From contig CP075493.1 in assembly GCA_021613535.1 (NCBI GenBank), forward strand, positions 4,030,001-4,094,000: DNA of 64,000 bases, written 5' to 3'. The notes beneath the pieces were generated by a model that was not told where the DNA came from, ran no database searches, and saw only the letters and a list, made by a program, of their open reading frames with translations. Source of the DNA: Adineta vaga. Lineage: Eukaryota > Rotifera. Positions 31,675 through 43,843 of the stretch are shown one piece after another. The position numbers and the translations under genes were made by a program. The stretch's first letter is position 1. The number at the start of each line of letters is the position of its first letter.

Positions 31675-33043
31675 ATGTCTAAATACAGAAACTCGAAACT
31701 AACATTCATATGAACTATCTCCACTAAACATCTTACTTTCTACCTGACATATAAATACAATAAAATAAACTGCTGTAGAAAATTTTCTTTCTCTTGAATA
31801 TACTTCATCTACTTTCATACATCGCTTGATTGTGCAATGAAAATCGTAAGAATAGTAATGCAAAGCAATTTTTACGACACAGAGCACATTGTTGATTTAA
31901 ATCAAGAAATGAATCTATTTAATGAACAACTAAACATACATTATGATGATCAATCATTGATGTACATGAATCAAGTGAAAGTTCATAGGTATGAACGACA
32001 AGTTTCATTGAAAATATTGCCATAAGCACTTTTGAATTGAGGGAATACAGAAACGATCATCATAAAAATTCTGAAATGAGTTGAACTGATGGTTGAGAAG
32101 TAATAAAATGCTTAGAAAGTATTAACAATAGTTCAAAATTCCAAAAAAAAGTTCACTCTGATCATTGCTGTGAACCAAACGTGTAATCCGCAAGTGTAGA
32201 GACAAATTAGGATATAACTAGATAACTACAATTCGTGATAAATGATACTTGATAATACGTATACAAATTTTAGTTCCTGATGAATGATCATATTATAATA
32301 GTATTGTGTTCAGATATTCGCTACGTATTTCACAGAAACAATTTTCTAAATTGGGATATTCTTTAACGTAAATGATGAACATTCATAAAACGAATATGGC
32401 ACACATTTGTTCATTTTCTGACATTCTATAAAGTAACTGGGAAAAAATAATACTTTGCAATTTATTTTATTTAAATTAATACAAAAGTCTTGAACTACTT
32501 CAATGTGATATCATACTTCAATACAGCATATAAAACACCTTTGCATTCTCTTCATATTGGCATAGAACAGTTTTGTTATCTATGCTTATCCAAGACATAA
32601 GTTGTTCTATTTTTCAGATAGATTAGTACTCAAACATTCTCTTCTAGAACATGATTTTGTGTTCAATAATTCTAAGAAATTTAATTTCTCACAATTGGAC
32701 GAGTTTTAGATTGTTATTAGTTAGTTTTAATATAATTTTCACAGATTATGCCTAGCAAACAAAACAACATTAAAATATACACTGAATATTTCTTATTTTT
32801 TGTTATATTTGCATTACGCACGTATTGCATGTGCTGACGTGAGATGAAGATAGGTGATAAAATTTTGACTCTTATCAAAGCAAATCTATACTAAACATAA
32901 TAATTTTCTTTCTTTTGAAAGTAACAAGTGCATTCTATCGACATTATCTTAAAATGTCGTCGAGATATTCTTCGAAATATTCTCTTCAGCTCTAATTTTA
33001 GTGATTTCTACTTTGTTTTAGACAATACACAAATTTAATCATC
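31675..33043. other. Intergenic, nothing recognised
   Basis: 1.4 kb AT-rich. The overlapping open stretches around 31699-32025 have no coding character. A CTTTGTTTTAG acceptor-like sequence ends at about 33021, before the copy C ATG. Confidence 0.45.
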
Positions 33044-35892
33044 ATGCATTGTCTTCAATACATTATCACTGGTTTGTACATTCACCAAAAACCTTTATTT
33101 TCATCTTTTCTATCTCTTACAGTTCTTTTTCACCTATGCATATTTTGTCGATCTCAAACAATCAACTTTCAGTGCGACTTTGATACCAATCTAAATGGAG
33201 ACTGTCTGTTCACAAAAACAACAGGTGGTCCTACAATAACTGCAGATCCAGGCAACTTTCCCTCCAGTACAGATCCAAAACAACCTATTTCAGATGTCAA
33301 AGCGACTCGTCAGTACACCTCTCTTCACCATAGCAAACAATGAGTCTCTTCGATTATCGATTTTTTAGGATCGCTGACTATGCCCGACAACGAACCTTGC
33401 CAGCTTCCATATCTATATACACCTGGTAATTGGGATATGTACTTCTGTCGTCGTTTCCCTAACAATACATACACTTGTCCAACTCAATCTGGTAGTGGTA
33501 GATGTGATGCAGGTGAGTTAAGCTCATCACATTCATCATCTAACTCAAATATCGACTATCATCGATCTCTTGTCAATAGGGAAATATGGTCTAATACGAA
33601 TACCAACTTCTGGTAAAGTTGATCACACATACACAGCTACTGTTCTACAAAGCTCAAGCACTGCTCAATGTTTTGATTTCTATTACTATGTCACTGACAC
33701 ATCAGAAAATGCTAAGATAGAAATGGCATGGGAAACAGATGAGAACTTAGATGAAATTGTCGTGGTACAAGCAGTTCCATCACAGAACAAGTGGCAACAC
33801 AGTAGAACAACTTTCACACTTCCACCATCAACATCTTCATATAAAGTAAGAACAATGCTTCTTGTTTCATGTTATGTATTCTTGTTATTTCGTACTTCTG
33901 ATGTTCTTTTAGATCAGTTTGAGAATCATGCGTGATACAGGAATGACAAATTTCTTTTTTGCGTTTGATGAAATCAAGATTTCTGATGGAGCTTGCGGTA
34001 ACGTTGATTGCATATAATGAATAGATTGTTGTAGCTTTGTGATTGTTTTCTGAAACAGGTGACACGATCACGACAACAACAACCACCACCACAGAGGAAA
34101 CAACTACGATGACAACAACCACCACCACCACCACTGAGGAAACAACCACGACGACAACGACCATACCTGTAGATCCAGACACAACAACAACGACAACAAC
34201 CACCACCACAGAGGAAACAACCACGACGACAACGACCATACCTGTAGATCCAGACACAACAACGACAGTAACAACCCCCACCACAGAGGAAACAACTACG
34301 ACGACAATGACCATACCTGTAGACCCAGACACAACAACAACGACAACAACCACTACCACAGAGGAAACAACTACGACGACAACCGCCACGACAGAGAAAA
34401 TAACTACGACTCTACCGATAGAACCCGATACGACGGCAACGACCATACCTGTCGAACCAGACACAACCACACAGGAAACAACTACAACCCAACCGGTAGA
34501 ACCTGTCACAACGTCAACACCAAAACAAACTACTAATTCCTTTGTACCAGAAACAACAACAACTGCTCCACCTACAACGACTACAACCACAACAACAACA
34601 ACAACAATCCAACCGCTTAGTCGACTATTTTTCTGTGATTTTACCACAACTCTATGTTTTCAGAATACTGATATCATCCTTACCAATGGTACTGAACTAC
34701 CTCTCCTAGACGTTTCTGAACCTCCACGAGCACCTCTTTCCGATGCCACTTCTGTCAGTAAGTATTCATCTTCTTCTCTTTCACTCTCGACACTAACATA
34801 CACTAACATACACTAACATACACTAACATCTCTTACAGATCGACCAACAATCAACAATTACAAATGTAATCTACCCTATCAGCTCTCCATCGAAAACAGT
34901 ACCAACACAACTGATTGGAATATGTGGTTTTGTTACAACAATCAATGTCCAACAGATATAGATCCATCATCTGATTGTATGTCGGGTAACTATGGCTTAA
35001 TGTTTCTTGATCCATCCGAATCAAACAAAAATATCAGTACTTCAATCAGTTCAAGTGGAATGATGCGCAGTTTGAATGGAGAACATTGTGTTCGATATTA
35101 TTATTATTTGACTGTCTATGATGGTATGGATTGGGGTCAACAAATATCGGTATGGGTGAAATCTGACGAAATGGCCAATGATGAAATGGAGATCGATCGA
35201 ATCAGTGTTGATGAAATGACAGAAAATCGATGGTATGAACGAAACAAAACATTTACTTCACCATCAACAAACTATACGGTGAGATCATTCGAATTTTAGT
35301 AAAAACAATATATAATGAGTATTTGTTTGTATAGTTGATATATTCATTTGAAGTGATCAACAGTAGTAGTAATAATAGTGAGTCAATACGAACAAAGACA
35401 ATTTATTTTGCATTGGATGACATCGAGTTGTATAATCGAAAGTGTGATGGTGAGTATAGTCGAATGAAGGAAAAAAGCTATGATCTATTGATGAAATGTT
35501 TTAGACGCATTGGAATCAACTACAACGACGACCACCAGTTCAGTAACTACTTCAACTACTACAAAAATTATAACATCCACATCCTCTACGTCAAACACAA
35601 CAGAAACCGATCCTGGCTCATCATGTAAGTTATGAAATGTATTGTAGATTAGTATTCAGAGCTTGATATAATTTGTTTAGCAAAACCTACAAATTTAGCT
35701 CTGATTCTGTCTCTTGCTATTGGTATTCCAGTTTTACTTGCTGTTATCGGTGCTGTAGCGTACTATTGCATCAAAATTAGACCTAAACCTAAAGTATTGG
35801 TTAGAAGTGACACTCAACCTACAGACATTCCATTGGTACAAACGAAGAGTTCGACGGATAACAATACAACGGTATCAGCTTTAGTAGCTTAA
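33044..35892 (+). CDS. MAM-like, Thr-rich (mucin-like) type I membrane protein, copy C
   Basis: Same ten-exon plan as copy B: 33044-33071, 33123-33308, 33369-33512, 33580-33845, 33913-33997, 34059-34757, 34839-35278, 35335-35449, 35505-35624 and 35681-35892; 764 aa. Exons 1-5, 7 and 8 and their introns are almost identical to copy B. The Thr tract is shorter and ends differently (VTTSTPKQTTNSFVPETTTT). The stem exon is longer (KIITSTSSTSNTTETDPGSS). The TM helix and cytoplasmic tail (KIRPKPKVLVRSDTQPTDIP) are clearly diverged from copy B. The tail carries Ser/Thr and Tyr-free basic stretches. A cell-surface adhesion or recognition role is inferred from the architecture. Confidence 0.82.
34059..34615 (+). 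repeat. Thr-codon minisatellite in copy C
   Basis: Shorter version of the tract in copy B: ACA/ACC/ACG runs with EETT and IPVDPD units, then a more irregular Thr/Pro-rich part. The length difference (about 0.55 against 1.05 kb) shows rapid repeat turnover. Confidence 0.88.
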
Positions 35893-36096
35893 GTGTATTG
35901 GAAAATGCTTTTCTTTAATCATAATAAATGAGTGATTGAAATAATCGATGTTATTCTTAATCATGTAATTTCGAATCTGTTTGATAATTGTGTTACAAAC
36001 TTCAGAAATCTTTCGAATAATACGATGATCAATTTTAGATAAAAGGATGCTTTGACTTCAATAAAATCCTTAACAGAATCTTTTATTGTTTACCAT

Positions 36097-36870
36097 CTAG
36101 TTGCTTTTGACTAGAATTTTTCTCACTTCTCCCATAAATGTCTTCGATACCAATAGATTCGTAGAAAAACTCACACAAAACGGTACATGTACACTAATAG
36201 TCGAAACACCCATAATAAAATCTTCAATAATGATCAATCTTCTAGTTTTCATCTGATATTGAGTTAATTGTTTGTAAAGAAGTACACTAGGATGTGTAAA
36301 ATCGAATATAATACAAATAAGAATTTCTGCTAATATCATACGAACAAGTTGTCGGTCTTTTCGATGAAAAAGTTGACAACCGTTTCGTGCTCTTTAACGT
36401 TATATACAATAATAATGGAATCATTCTATTGACTAATAATGTATAATAGCTCACTAGAACCGTATATAAACCCGATTTGAAATAACATCTCGGATAGTTT
36501 AGAGCATATTCTATAATATCTGTATATAATAATGCATGAATATGAAAGATTATCCAAAATAAAGTGATGAAAATAATACATTTCCATGTGAAATATCAAT
36601 TGCTCCAATGGCGTATTCGAACATTTACAGAAGTAATAAAAACGCAATCTATCGATGCTAGAATAAGATACAACCGCTGGCAGTAAAGATAAATAGAGTA
36701 AGAGAAAACTGCTTGTATTAAATGCAATTAAACAGATTGAACATGGATTTTTACGTAAACTTCGTTGATTGAAGATGATTATATTGAATATACATCTAAC
36801 AGTACCAATAAACATTAAGATAGGACCACCATAATAATATAAATTCTTTTTTTCCTTCTTTTTAGTCGAT
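36097..36870 (-). pseudogene. Decayed 7TM receptor
   Basis: The TM1-TM2 region is clear (YYGGPILMFIGTVRCIFNII then FNQRSLRKNPCSICLIAFNT). After LLPAV the sequence jumps straight to the end of TM3 (ASID in a shifted frame, with Cys for the DRY Arg). This TM3-TM5 part is then readable only in the other frame, with an internal TGA. The C-terminal part is a separate frame at 36097-36339 (MILAEILICIIF, LLYKQLTQYQMKT, VSKTFMGEVRKIL), the typical end of a bdelloid orphan receptor. Deletion, frameshift and stop together make it a pseudogene. Confidence 0.75.
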
Positions 36871-37384
36871 AAATAGATATGATAATAAAGTCGAAGAAGG
36901 GAAAGTATTTGATAATGTTGTCTCTGGTTTTCTAGAAGAAAAGCACAACGAGCCAGAATCATTAACTCTACTAAAATATTATATGTTTTCTATGTCCGAC
37001 AAATACTTTGCACCTGACTATCGTAATAACTTCTGAGCACTCTTATCAATATTGATAATTAATGGAGTATATCTTCTCAAATTTCTTAGCAAACTTCTCT
37101 ATACACTGTCAATTTATTATCTAGTTGAAATAAAATAAAAGAATTGAGCACTATATTTTTTCTCCTACTTATTTTCACAACTGAAAGAATTAATGAAAAT
37201 CATAATTATAATTGAACCATAAAATTAGCTTTCCTCTTTAAAAGAAAGCTCTATGTTTTTTATTACTGGATTGAATGTTGCCGAACGTTGTTCAATACTA
37301 ATATCTCTTTCGCACTATTTTATTCCTTTTTTTATTATAATATAGAATAACATATACAGAAACGATTGAAACAAAATAGTTTAT

Positions 37385-38826
37385 CTAATATTGTTCAGTA
37401 TCCGTTGTTGTTGGTAATGATAGATTGAAACGATTATCATCAACGGGTGCTATAGTTGTCGGTGGTTGCATATATAAAAACGATTTTGTATCAAAATCTG
37501 GATTGCTATTCAATGGATAGTTGAATGATGGCATGAATGAATAATGAGGAACTGCTGATGCCGATGATGGTGATGTTCCATATGGAAAATAATAAGATGA
37601 AGGTGAAGGATAATATGAATTGGAATAATAAGGCGCTGTTTCGGAAAATAAAGTTGTTGTTGATGAACATGGTGTATTCGTCGATGGAATGGGAGCATAA
37701 TATGTTGATGGATCAAATGGAGACGTTGATGAGGATGGATATGGTGAAACTAAAATAAAAGATGTTTCTAGAAGAATAGAATCTACAGAATATTCAACTT
37801 ACCATTCGTTGGTGATGATTTTCGTTGTGATTGTGAGTAGCTATATGGTGATGACCGATAAGGTTCAAGTTTAAGTCGATCTGGACCACCGGATGATGAA
37901 GCTTGTGAATGAAATGTCAAACCATTGTTCGCTTGTTCTTCTCCTATTTCTCTACAAATCCCACAGAAATATGATTTTATTCTCTTTCCGCATGACTTAA
38001 GACTTACCGTTTTACAGTAGATGTTTCTAAAAACGCTTTTGCAAATGGATTGTATCGAATTTTCAATGACTTCACCTATAATTAAAATGATAATATACAA
38101 AATAAATCATAGATTTCAAAGCATACGTCTTCATTTTGATATGCTGTAACAGCAATAAACTCTGTAATATCAAAACTTGTTTCGTAGATTTTCTCTTTTG
38201 ATAGGACATCAATGATTGAAATTCGTGGTCTATATTTATGTAGCGAATTGAGAAGAACCTAAAATGATATTTTCAAAATAGATGAATTTCTTTTCTATAA
38301 TTTCATTTTTCTCGACTTACACCCGTGTTTTCGATTTTATTCGTTAATTTCACTTTAGGAAATGATATTGCATCTCTCATCCATGTTCGACCATAATTTG
38401 GTGAATCAGGATGTTGATAAGCTGGACGATTAATCACTGGTTCAGGTTTCATTCCTGGTTGCCACTGACAGCTAACAAAACGCCATCGATGTGAATCAAT
38501 TTGATCGAATGATAACTCAACGGTATACATTTTCTCTGGATCTAAACCTCGAATACTCGTAGAAATAATTGGAAACATACGGCGACCCGCTTTTGTTACA
38601 CTAAAAACATGTAAAATTAGAATTCAAATTCATTTCAAATTCAAATCTATTTTACATCATTTCATTGATTAATTCATGAAATTGACTCCAAAGATCACGA
38701 TTTTGTAAAGTCACTTGAATGTTTTCTTCATTATAACCATGAACTCGTTCTTGTTCGTACTAGAATACAAAATGTGTGAATATTGAAAGTAAAATCTAAT
38801 CAACTTACCTGTCCAAAATACTGCAT
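37385..38826 (-). CDS. Brachyury-like T-box transcription factor
   Basis: Seven exons: 38826-38809, 38759-38656, 38600-38321, 38258-38127, 38075-38008, 37951-37803 and 37749-37385 (introns 49-72 bp except one), 371 aa. The T-box spans about residues 20-205 and has the hallmarks NEMIVTKAGRRMFP, YTVELSF, HRWRFVS, HPDSPNYGRTWM, SFPKVKLTNK, LNSLHKYRPRI, EFIAVTAYQNEDV and LKIRYNPFAKAF. The SPNxGxxWM..SFxKVKLTNK and LNSLHKY blocks are closest to Brachyury (T) by memory. The C-terminal 120 residues are Ser/Pro/Tyr-rich, as in activation domains. The T-box start is unusually close to the N-terminus. Nuclear DNA-binding regulator of development. Confidence 0.9.
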
Positions 38827-40051
38827 GTTTTTTTTTTGAGTCACACGAAAGTGAGAGATGAATATTGTTAATTCTGACAATTGTATGCGATATTTATCTC
38901 ACATTTTCTTTTGCACATGAACCAATCAGAATAATTCGTATGAACAGAGAGAGAGCGAGAGAAAAAAAGGAAACCAATTAGTAATTATTGTCTTTAAGAG
39001 AAAGAGAATGAATCGACTGATATTGTTTAATTTGTGTTGTCTATGCGATGAAATGAACAAGTATATAGAAAACGAATAGGAAATCAAACTCAAGTTTACA
39101 ACGAAGTATGTTAGATAAATTTTTCTTTTCGAAATGAAATGGATCTTAAAAATATTGTTTAGATCGATTTTACAAATCAGGTATTTTTTCACATTTCAAT
39201 AACTCGATCAACTCATCTAAAATTTAATTAATATGCATACATACAATCACTAATTTTTCTCTCATTTTACTCAATACAAACAGCATCCTTATCAATTATC
39301 GTTTCTTTTTCTAACACGACCAATTCCATCTACACATACACACGTGTATCATATACAGTGATCGATATTGTTATTCGTCACACATATTAATTGGTCTGCT
39401 ATTGATTTATGATCTTAATTGTAGGTCGAAAAGCAAGCTGAGATTTTTCTTCTTCTTCTTCTTCTTCTCTCGCTCTCTTTCATAAGTATATGTCAATTGG
39501 TCTACTATTTCGCATGATGAATTAGATTTCAATAAGAATGTGAAATTTATACTGAAATAAATTCACATTTATTATTATCATGTTCAGCAAGACATTGCGG
39601 CAGATCATAAATGTTCAAGGCTCAGTTGGAAAAATCTTCTTGTCTTATTGATTTTTCACATCACGGTAATTTTGAAGTTATGGAAACGCAATCTTCATAA
39701 GTCGTACATGGATGAGTAATCAATTCTTTTTGACTAGTCTTCTTTTACTATTAGTTTTGTTAGAGCAAATGAAAATAATCAAAGAAAGGATGATGTTCTA
39801 TTCATTGTTTTTGTAGTTTTATTCATTCGTGATCTATCACAAAGACTTTGAGAGATATCCGTTTATATAATTTCAAATTGTTTTGAATATTTTTTATTTG
39901 TTTATTTCTTCTTATTTATTTAATTTATTCTTGTTGCTATTCTCCTATGTGCTGTAAAAACAACAAGTATATGTAATGTACGTGTGTGTGCATGTTTGAT
40001 GTTGAATAAAAGAAAACAAAACGGAGAAGAAAGTAGATTAATGTTTATCGA
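38827..40051. other. Intergenic region upstream of the T-box gene
   Basis: 1.2 kb AT-rich, with TTC repeats near 39450-39467 and no gene. It may carry T-box regulatory DNA; the right side is the 3' flank of RPL4. Confidence 0.45.
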
Positions 40052-41891
40052 TTATTTAGATTTTGTTGCAACAGTTGTTTTAGTTGATGTAGTGACTGTT
40101 GTTGTTTTCGTTGTACCTGCACTCTTTTGTGTCTTGGTTTGCTTAACCAAATTAACACCTGATAATCGTTTAGCTTTCACTGATGCATGAGAACGTTCTT
40201 TACGAGCTGCTGCCTAGAATACGAGAAGAAAAGAAGAAGTAGTGATGAAATAAAAAGAAAATCAATATATATATATATATATACTTTAGTTTCAGCTGTT
40301 GTACCAGTACGTCGTCCTTTAAGTTGACGTAAAAGTGTTTGACGTTTTTGTACTGTTGCATATGGATTAAGTCGAGCCATTAAACCAATATTTTTCAATG
40401 GATTCTTCTTGACTTTACGACGAGCTTGACGTTTTCTTAAAAAATTCAAAGCAAAGAAATTATAAATCGTATAAATAAGAATAAGTTTTACATACATTGG
40501 TGGACGAAGTACACTTTGGATTTCGAAAGCTTTGAGTAAACGTCCCAAATCACTATTTGTCATCATTGGTTGTGGAAGACTAAATGAACGTAATTGTTAG
40601 GTATATTTGCAATGCTCAAATGAATTACTAACTTGAAGTCAACCTTTTCTTGAGATTTTTTACTCCATGTACCATAAAGTGCATCGAGTTTTTTGAAGGC
40701 TGATTCAGTCCAGATAACAAATCGACCAACATGACCACCTGGTGCCAAACGAAGTAAATTCAATCGTTCAACACTTAATAGTGAAACACCTAGAAGAAAA
40801 GAAAAGAAAAGAAATGAGAAAAGATCAATTTATTCGTGATTTGTTTGTTCAAAATGAAGAAGAAATACTTTATTCAATATGAAAATATTTCCGAAGACAT
40901 AAACAATCTCTTAGATTTTATTATTCCTCTCAGTTTTTGAAGCAACATTTCATTTTAATACAGATGTCCTTCCAAGATAAGAGGATGTTCAATTCTTCGT
41001 ATTGTTTCCGTTTTTTATCTTACCTGGAATATTACGAAAAGCTTTCTTGACACCATTATCTTTATCATAGATGATAACTGGACCACGTTTCATTACTGTT
41101 CGTCGATTACGCATTTTGCCAACACCAGCACGTGTATGTTTTGATGCATAAACTTTAAGAATATCATTCCATGCACCAACTTTACGTAAAATACCAACGG
41201 CTTCTTTAGTTTTTTTAATATCTTGAATTTTATCCGATAAAACTAATGGAATTTCTGGTACTGTTTCAATGCTATGACCTAAATGAATGAGGAAAAAACC
41301 ACACGATTTTTAAACTTACAAAATTCGAAGATTTCTCAACTAACCTCGAGCTAAAACAAGTGATGGTACACCTGATGCTGCAAGAGCACTAACAAGGGCG
41401 TAACGTCGTTGTTTTAAATTAATTTTTCTATGCCATTTACGCCAAACTTTTAATGGTGCATACATTCGTCCACCACGACACATATTACCGAATGCACCTT
41501 GACCTGATCGATGTGTACCACCACCACGTACACGTGGAATACGAGCAACAGCACGACCAGTACCCCATGATTCTGCTGATGTTTGTTCACCTAAACAAAA
41601 CAGCAACGGTTAATATTCACCAAAGGAAAATCAAGATAAATCGTACCAGCTTTTGTACTAACAGCATGTGCTTGTCGTTTGTTACGTCTCATTTGATCAT
41701 GAACGAAATTGACAATATCAGTACGAATAGGTGCACGAAAAACTGCTGGCAATAAAACTGATTTTCCTGTTGATTGTCCCTTTTCATCATACACACTCAC
41801 AAGAGGTCGCGAAGCGGCCTAAATGAATACAAAAGATAGTTGACATTTATATTAATTAATAAGAAAAAGAAAAAGAAAATAGACGAACCAT
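40052..41891 (-). CDS. RPL4: Ribosomal protein L4 (uL4)
   Basis: Eight exons: 41891-41889, 41818-41647, 41590-41345, 41278-41024, 40789-40633, 40579-40496, 40435-40285 and 40213-40052; 409 aa, similar to animal RPL4. The first exon is the ATG codon alone. Diagnostic blocks: [105 protein letters not shown] and [18 protein letters not shown] Lys/Thr-rich tail follows. It is a structural component of the 60S subunit lining the exit tunnel. Confidence 0.97.
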
Positions 41892-42593
41892 TTCAGCGAG
41901 TCTTAGTTGATTTTAAGTTAAATTCAAAAGCAAATGGATATGGAAGCTTACTATTGACCCCCACCGAAAACTATGGATTTTCATGGGTAAATATTGGATT
42001 GTATTAAGGTTTGAATATCTATAGAATTGTTCAAAGAAATTCAATTTTTTGAATAGATAATTTATTTTTACAGTCCAATGTACTTAAAGATGATACAAGT
42101 GCATTAATAGGTCAAGTAAGTGAAAATTATATAGTATGGATGAGTCATAGATTTGACCAATCATGTAATGGAAGATTTCCTTGCTAACTACTACAATGTA
42201 TATATGCATATGAAGCTTCAATGTACTATTTTCGGGTGAATACTGAAGAATCGATATTTTGAGATCCATATCTCCAATGAAATATATTTAAATTGTACAA
42301 AATCTAATTTAACTTAGAAATAATTGCCATAGAACCTATTTTCATTCTACCTTTAGCTATTATTATCAGTATAGTCTAATATTTTAAACTGATGTATAAG
42401 CTATATTAAGATAAAACAAGTCAACACATTTCACGACTAATTTATTACCCTAATACTAAACATTGAAAAAGGCAAAGTTGAAACAAATCTTGTTTTATCT
42501 CTTCAGATTTTTATATTATTATCTTTAAAAATATCTATATAAGTAAGTATAACTAACTAATTCTGATTTACATAGAAGAAAAATCTTATTTAG
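41892..42593. other. Divergent spacer RPL4 / MPI
   Basis: 0.7 kb AT-rich, presumably both promoters. A TTATTTAG acceptor-like sequence abuts the MPI ATG directly. No gene seen. Confidence 0.45.
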
Positions 42594-43760
42594 ATGCATC
42601 CAATACGTGGTACAGTTCAACCATATGCATGGGGTATGATTGGTTCATCTTCATTAGTTGCTCAACTTGCTTCAAAGTTCTCATCGATTGTTTCCACACA
42701 ACCCTATGCTGAATATTGGATGGGAACTCATCCAAAAGGCGAATCCTATTTACTTGATAATAATAATCAATCAAGTTTAAAATCTTATCTTAATCATGAT
42801 TTACCATTTTTATTTAAAGTTCTCAGTGTTGAAACTGCTCTAAGTATTCAAGCACATCCAAATAAAGAACATGCCAAATTATTACATCAACAAAATCCTA
42901 AAGAGTATCCTGATGATAATCATAAACCTGAAATGGCTATAGCATTGACAAAATTCGAATGTTTATGTGCATTTCGTCCTTATGAAGAAATCAATAAATT
43001 CATTCAAGCATATCAACAATTACAAGTTTTATGTGGGCAAAAGAATTGTGAAGAGTTTTCACAAAGTATTTCTTCACATGCTAATATTTCCATACAAGAA
43101 TCTTTATTAAAAAAACTTTATTCAAATTTAATGCAATCATCACCAACATTAATATCACAATGTGTTGATGAACATTTACAAGCAATTCAAATTGATACAA
43201 CAAATGAACTTTCACATCTTTTTCAGCGATTAAATAAACAATATTCCGGTGGTGATGTTGGTCTTTTTTCAATTTATTTCTTTAATTATATGACATTAAA
43301 TCCTGGTGAAGCAATACTTCTTAAAGCAAATATTCCTCATGCTTATTTACATGGAGAATGTATAGAATGTATGGCATGTTCCGACAATGTTGTACGTGCT
43401 GGTTTAACACCAAAATTTAAAGATATTCCAACATTAATCGATATGCTTGATTATCAACCATTAACAATTGAACAAACGAAATTTCCTGGAAAGAAAATAT
43501 CCGAGAATATTCTTGAATTTGATCCTCGACAAATTTCCTCTATTGATGATTTTATTGTTCAAGAAATTCAAGGTAAAACTGGTGTTATCAATGCAATTGA
43601 TCAACCAAGTTTAGTGATTATCGTTCAAGGACAAGGAGTTATGAATGAAGGAAAAATAAAATTTCAAGAAGCACAAGTTTTTCTTATCGATAAACAAACA
43701 TCGATCGATTTTCAATCGGACAGTAACTTTTTAGCTTATCGTGCTTATTCACCTCTCTAA
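42594..43760 (+). CDS. MPI: Mannose-6-phosphate isomerase
   Basis: Intronless, 388 aa (human 423). It catalyses interconversion of fructose-6-P and mannose-6-P, feeding GDP-mannose for glycosylation. Type I PMI features: GTVQPYAWG at the N-terminus, EYWMGTHPKGES, the zinc ligands Q86 and H88 in SIQAHPNK and E113 in HKPEMA, and the later IPHAYLHGECIECMACSDNVVRAGLTPKF block with the fourth ligand (His, about 248) and the active-site Arg. All catalytic elements are present. The next gene begins 83 bp downstream on the same strand. Confidence 0.96.
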   Translation: MHPIRGTVQPYAWGMIGSSSLVAQLASKFSSIVSTQPYAEYWMGTHPKGESYLLDNNNQSSLKSYLNHDLPFLFKVLSVETALSIQAHPNKEHAKLLHQQNPKEYPDDNHKPEMAIALTKFECLCAFRPYEEINKFIQAYQQLQVLCGQKNCEEFSQSISSHANISIQESLLKKLYSNLMQSSPTLISQCVDEHLQAIQIDTTNELSHLFQRLNKQYSGGDVGLFSIYFFNYMTLNPGEAILLKANIPHAYLHGECIECMACSDNVVRAGLTPKFKDIPTLIDMLDYQPLTIEQTKFPGKKISENILEFDPRQISSIDDFIVQEIQGKTGVINAIDQPSLVIIVQGQGVMNEGKIKFQEAQVFLIDKQTSIDFQSDSNFLAYRAYSPL

Positions 43761-43843
43761 GAAAAAGAAGAAGAAAAAAACCCTACAATAATTTTCGAAC
43801 GATTCTTATCTCGAGATGATAGTTTAGATATTCCTATTTTCAG
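43761..43843 (+). promoter_or_regulatory. Candidate intercistronic trans-splice site
   Basis: An 83-bp gap between the MPI stop and the next ATG. It contains a purine stretch, then ATTCCTATTTTCAG with AG immediately before the ATG at 43844 and no upstream donor in the gap. This fits a spliced-leader acceptor in a two-gene operon. A cis intron from the MPI 3' end is the alternative. Confidence 0.5.

Noticed and set aside
39440-39475. TTC repeat that could suggest a repeat array
   Set aside because: Simple microsatellite; no spacer/repeat pattern, and CRISPR arrays are not expected in nuclear animal DNA.
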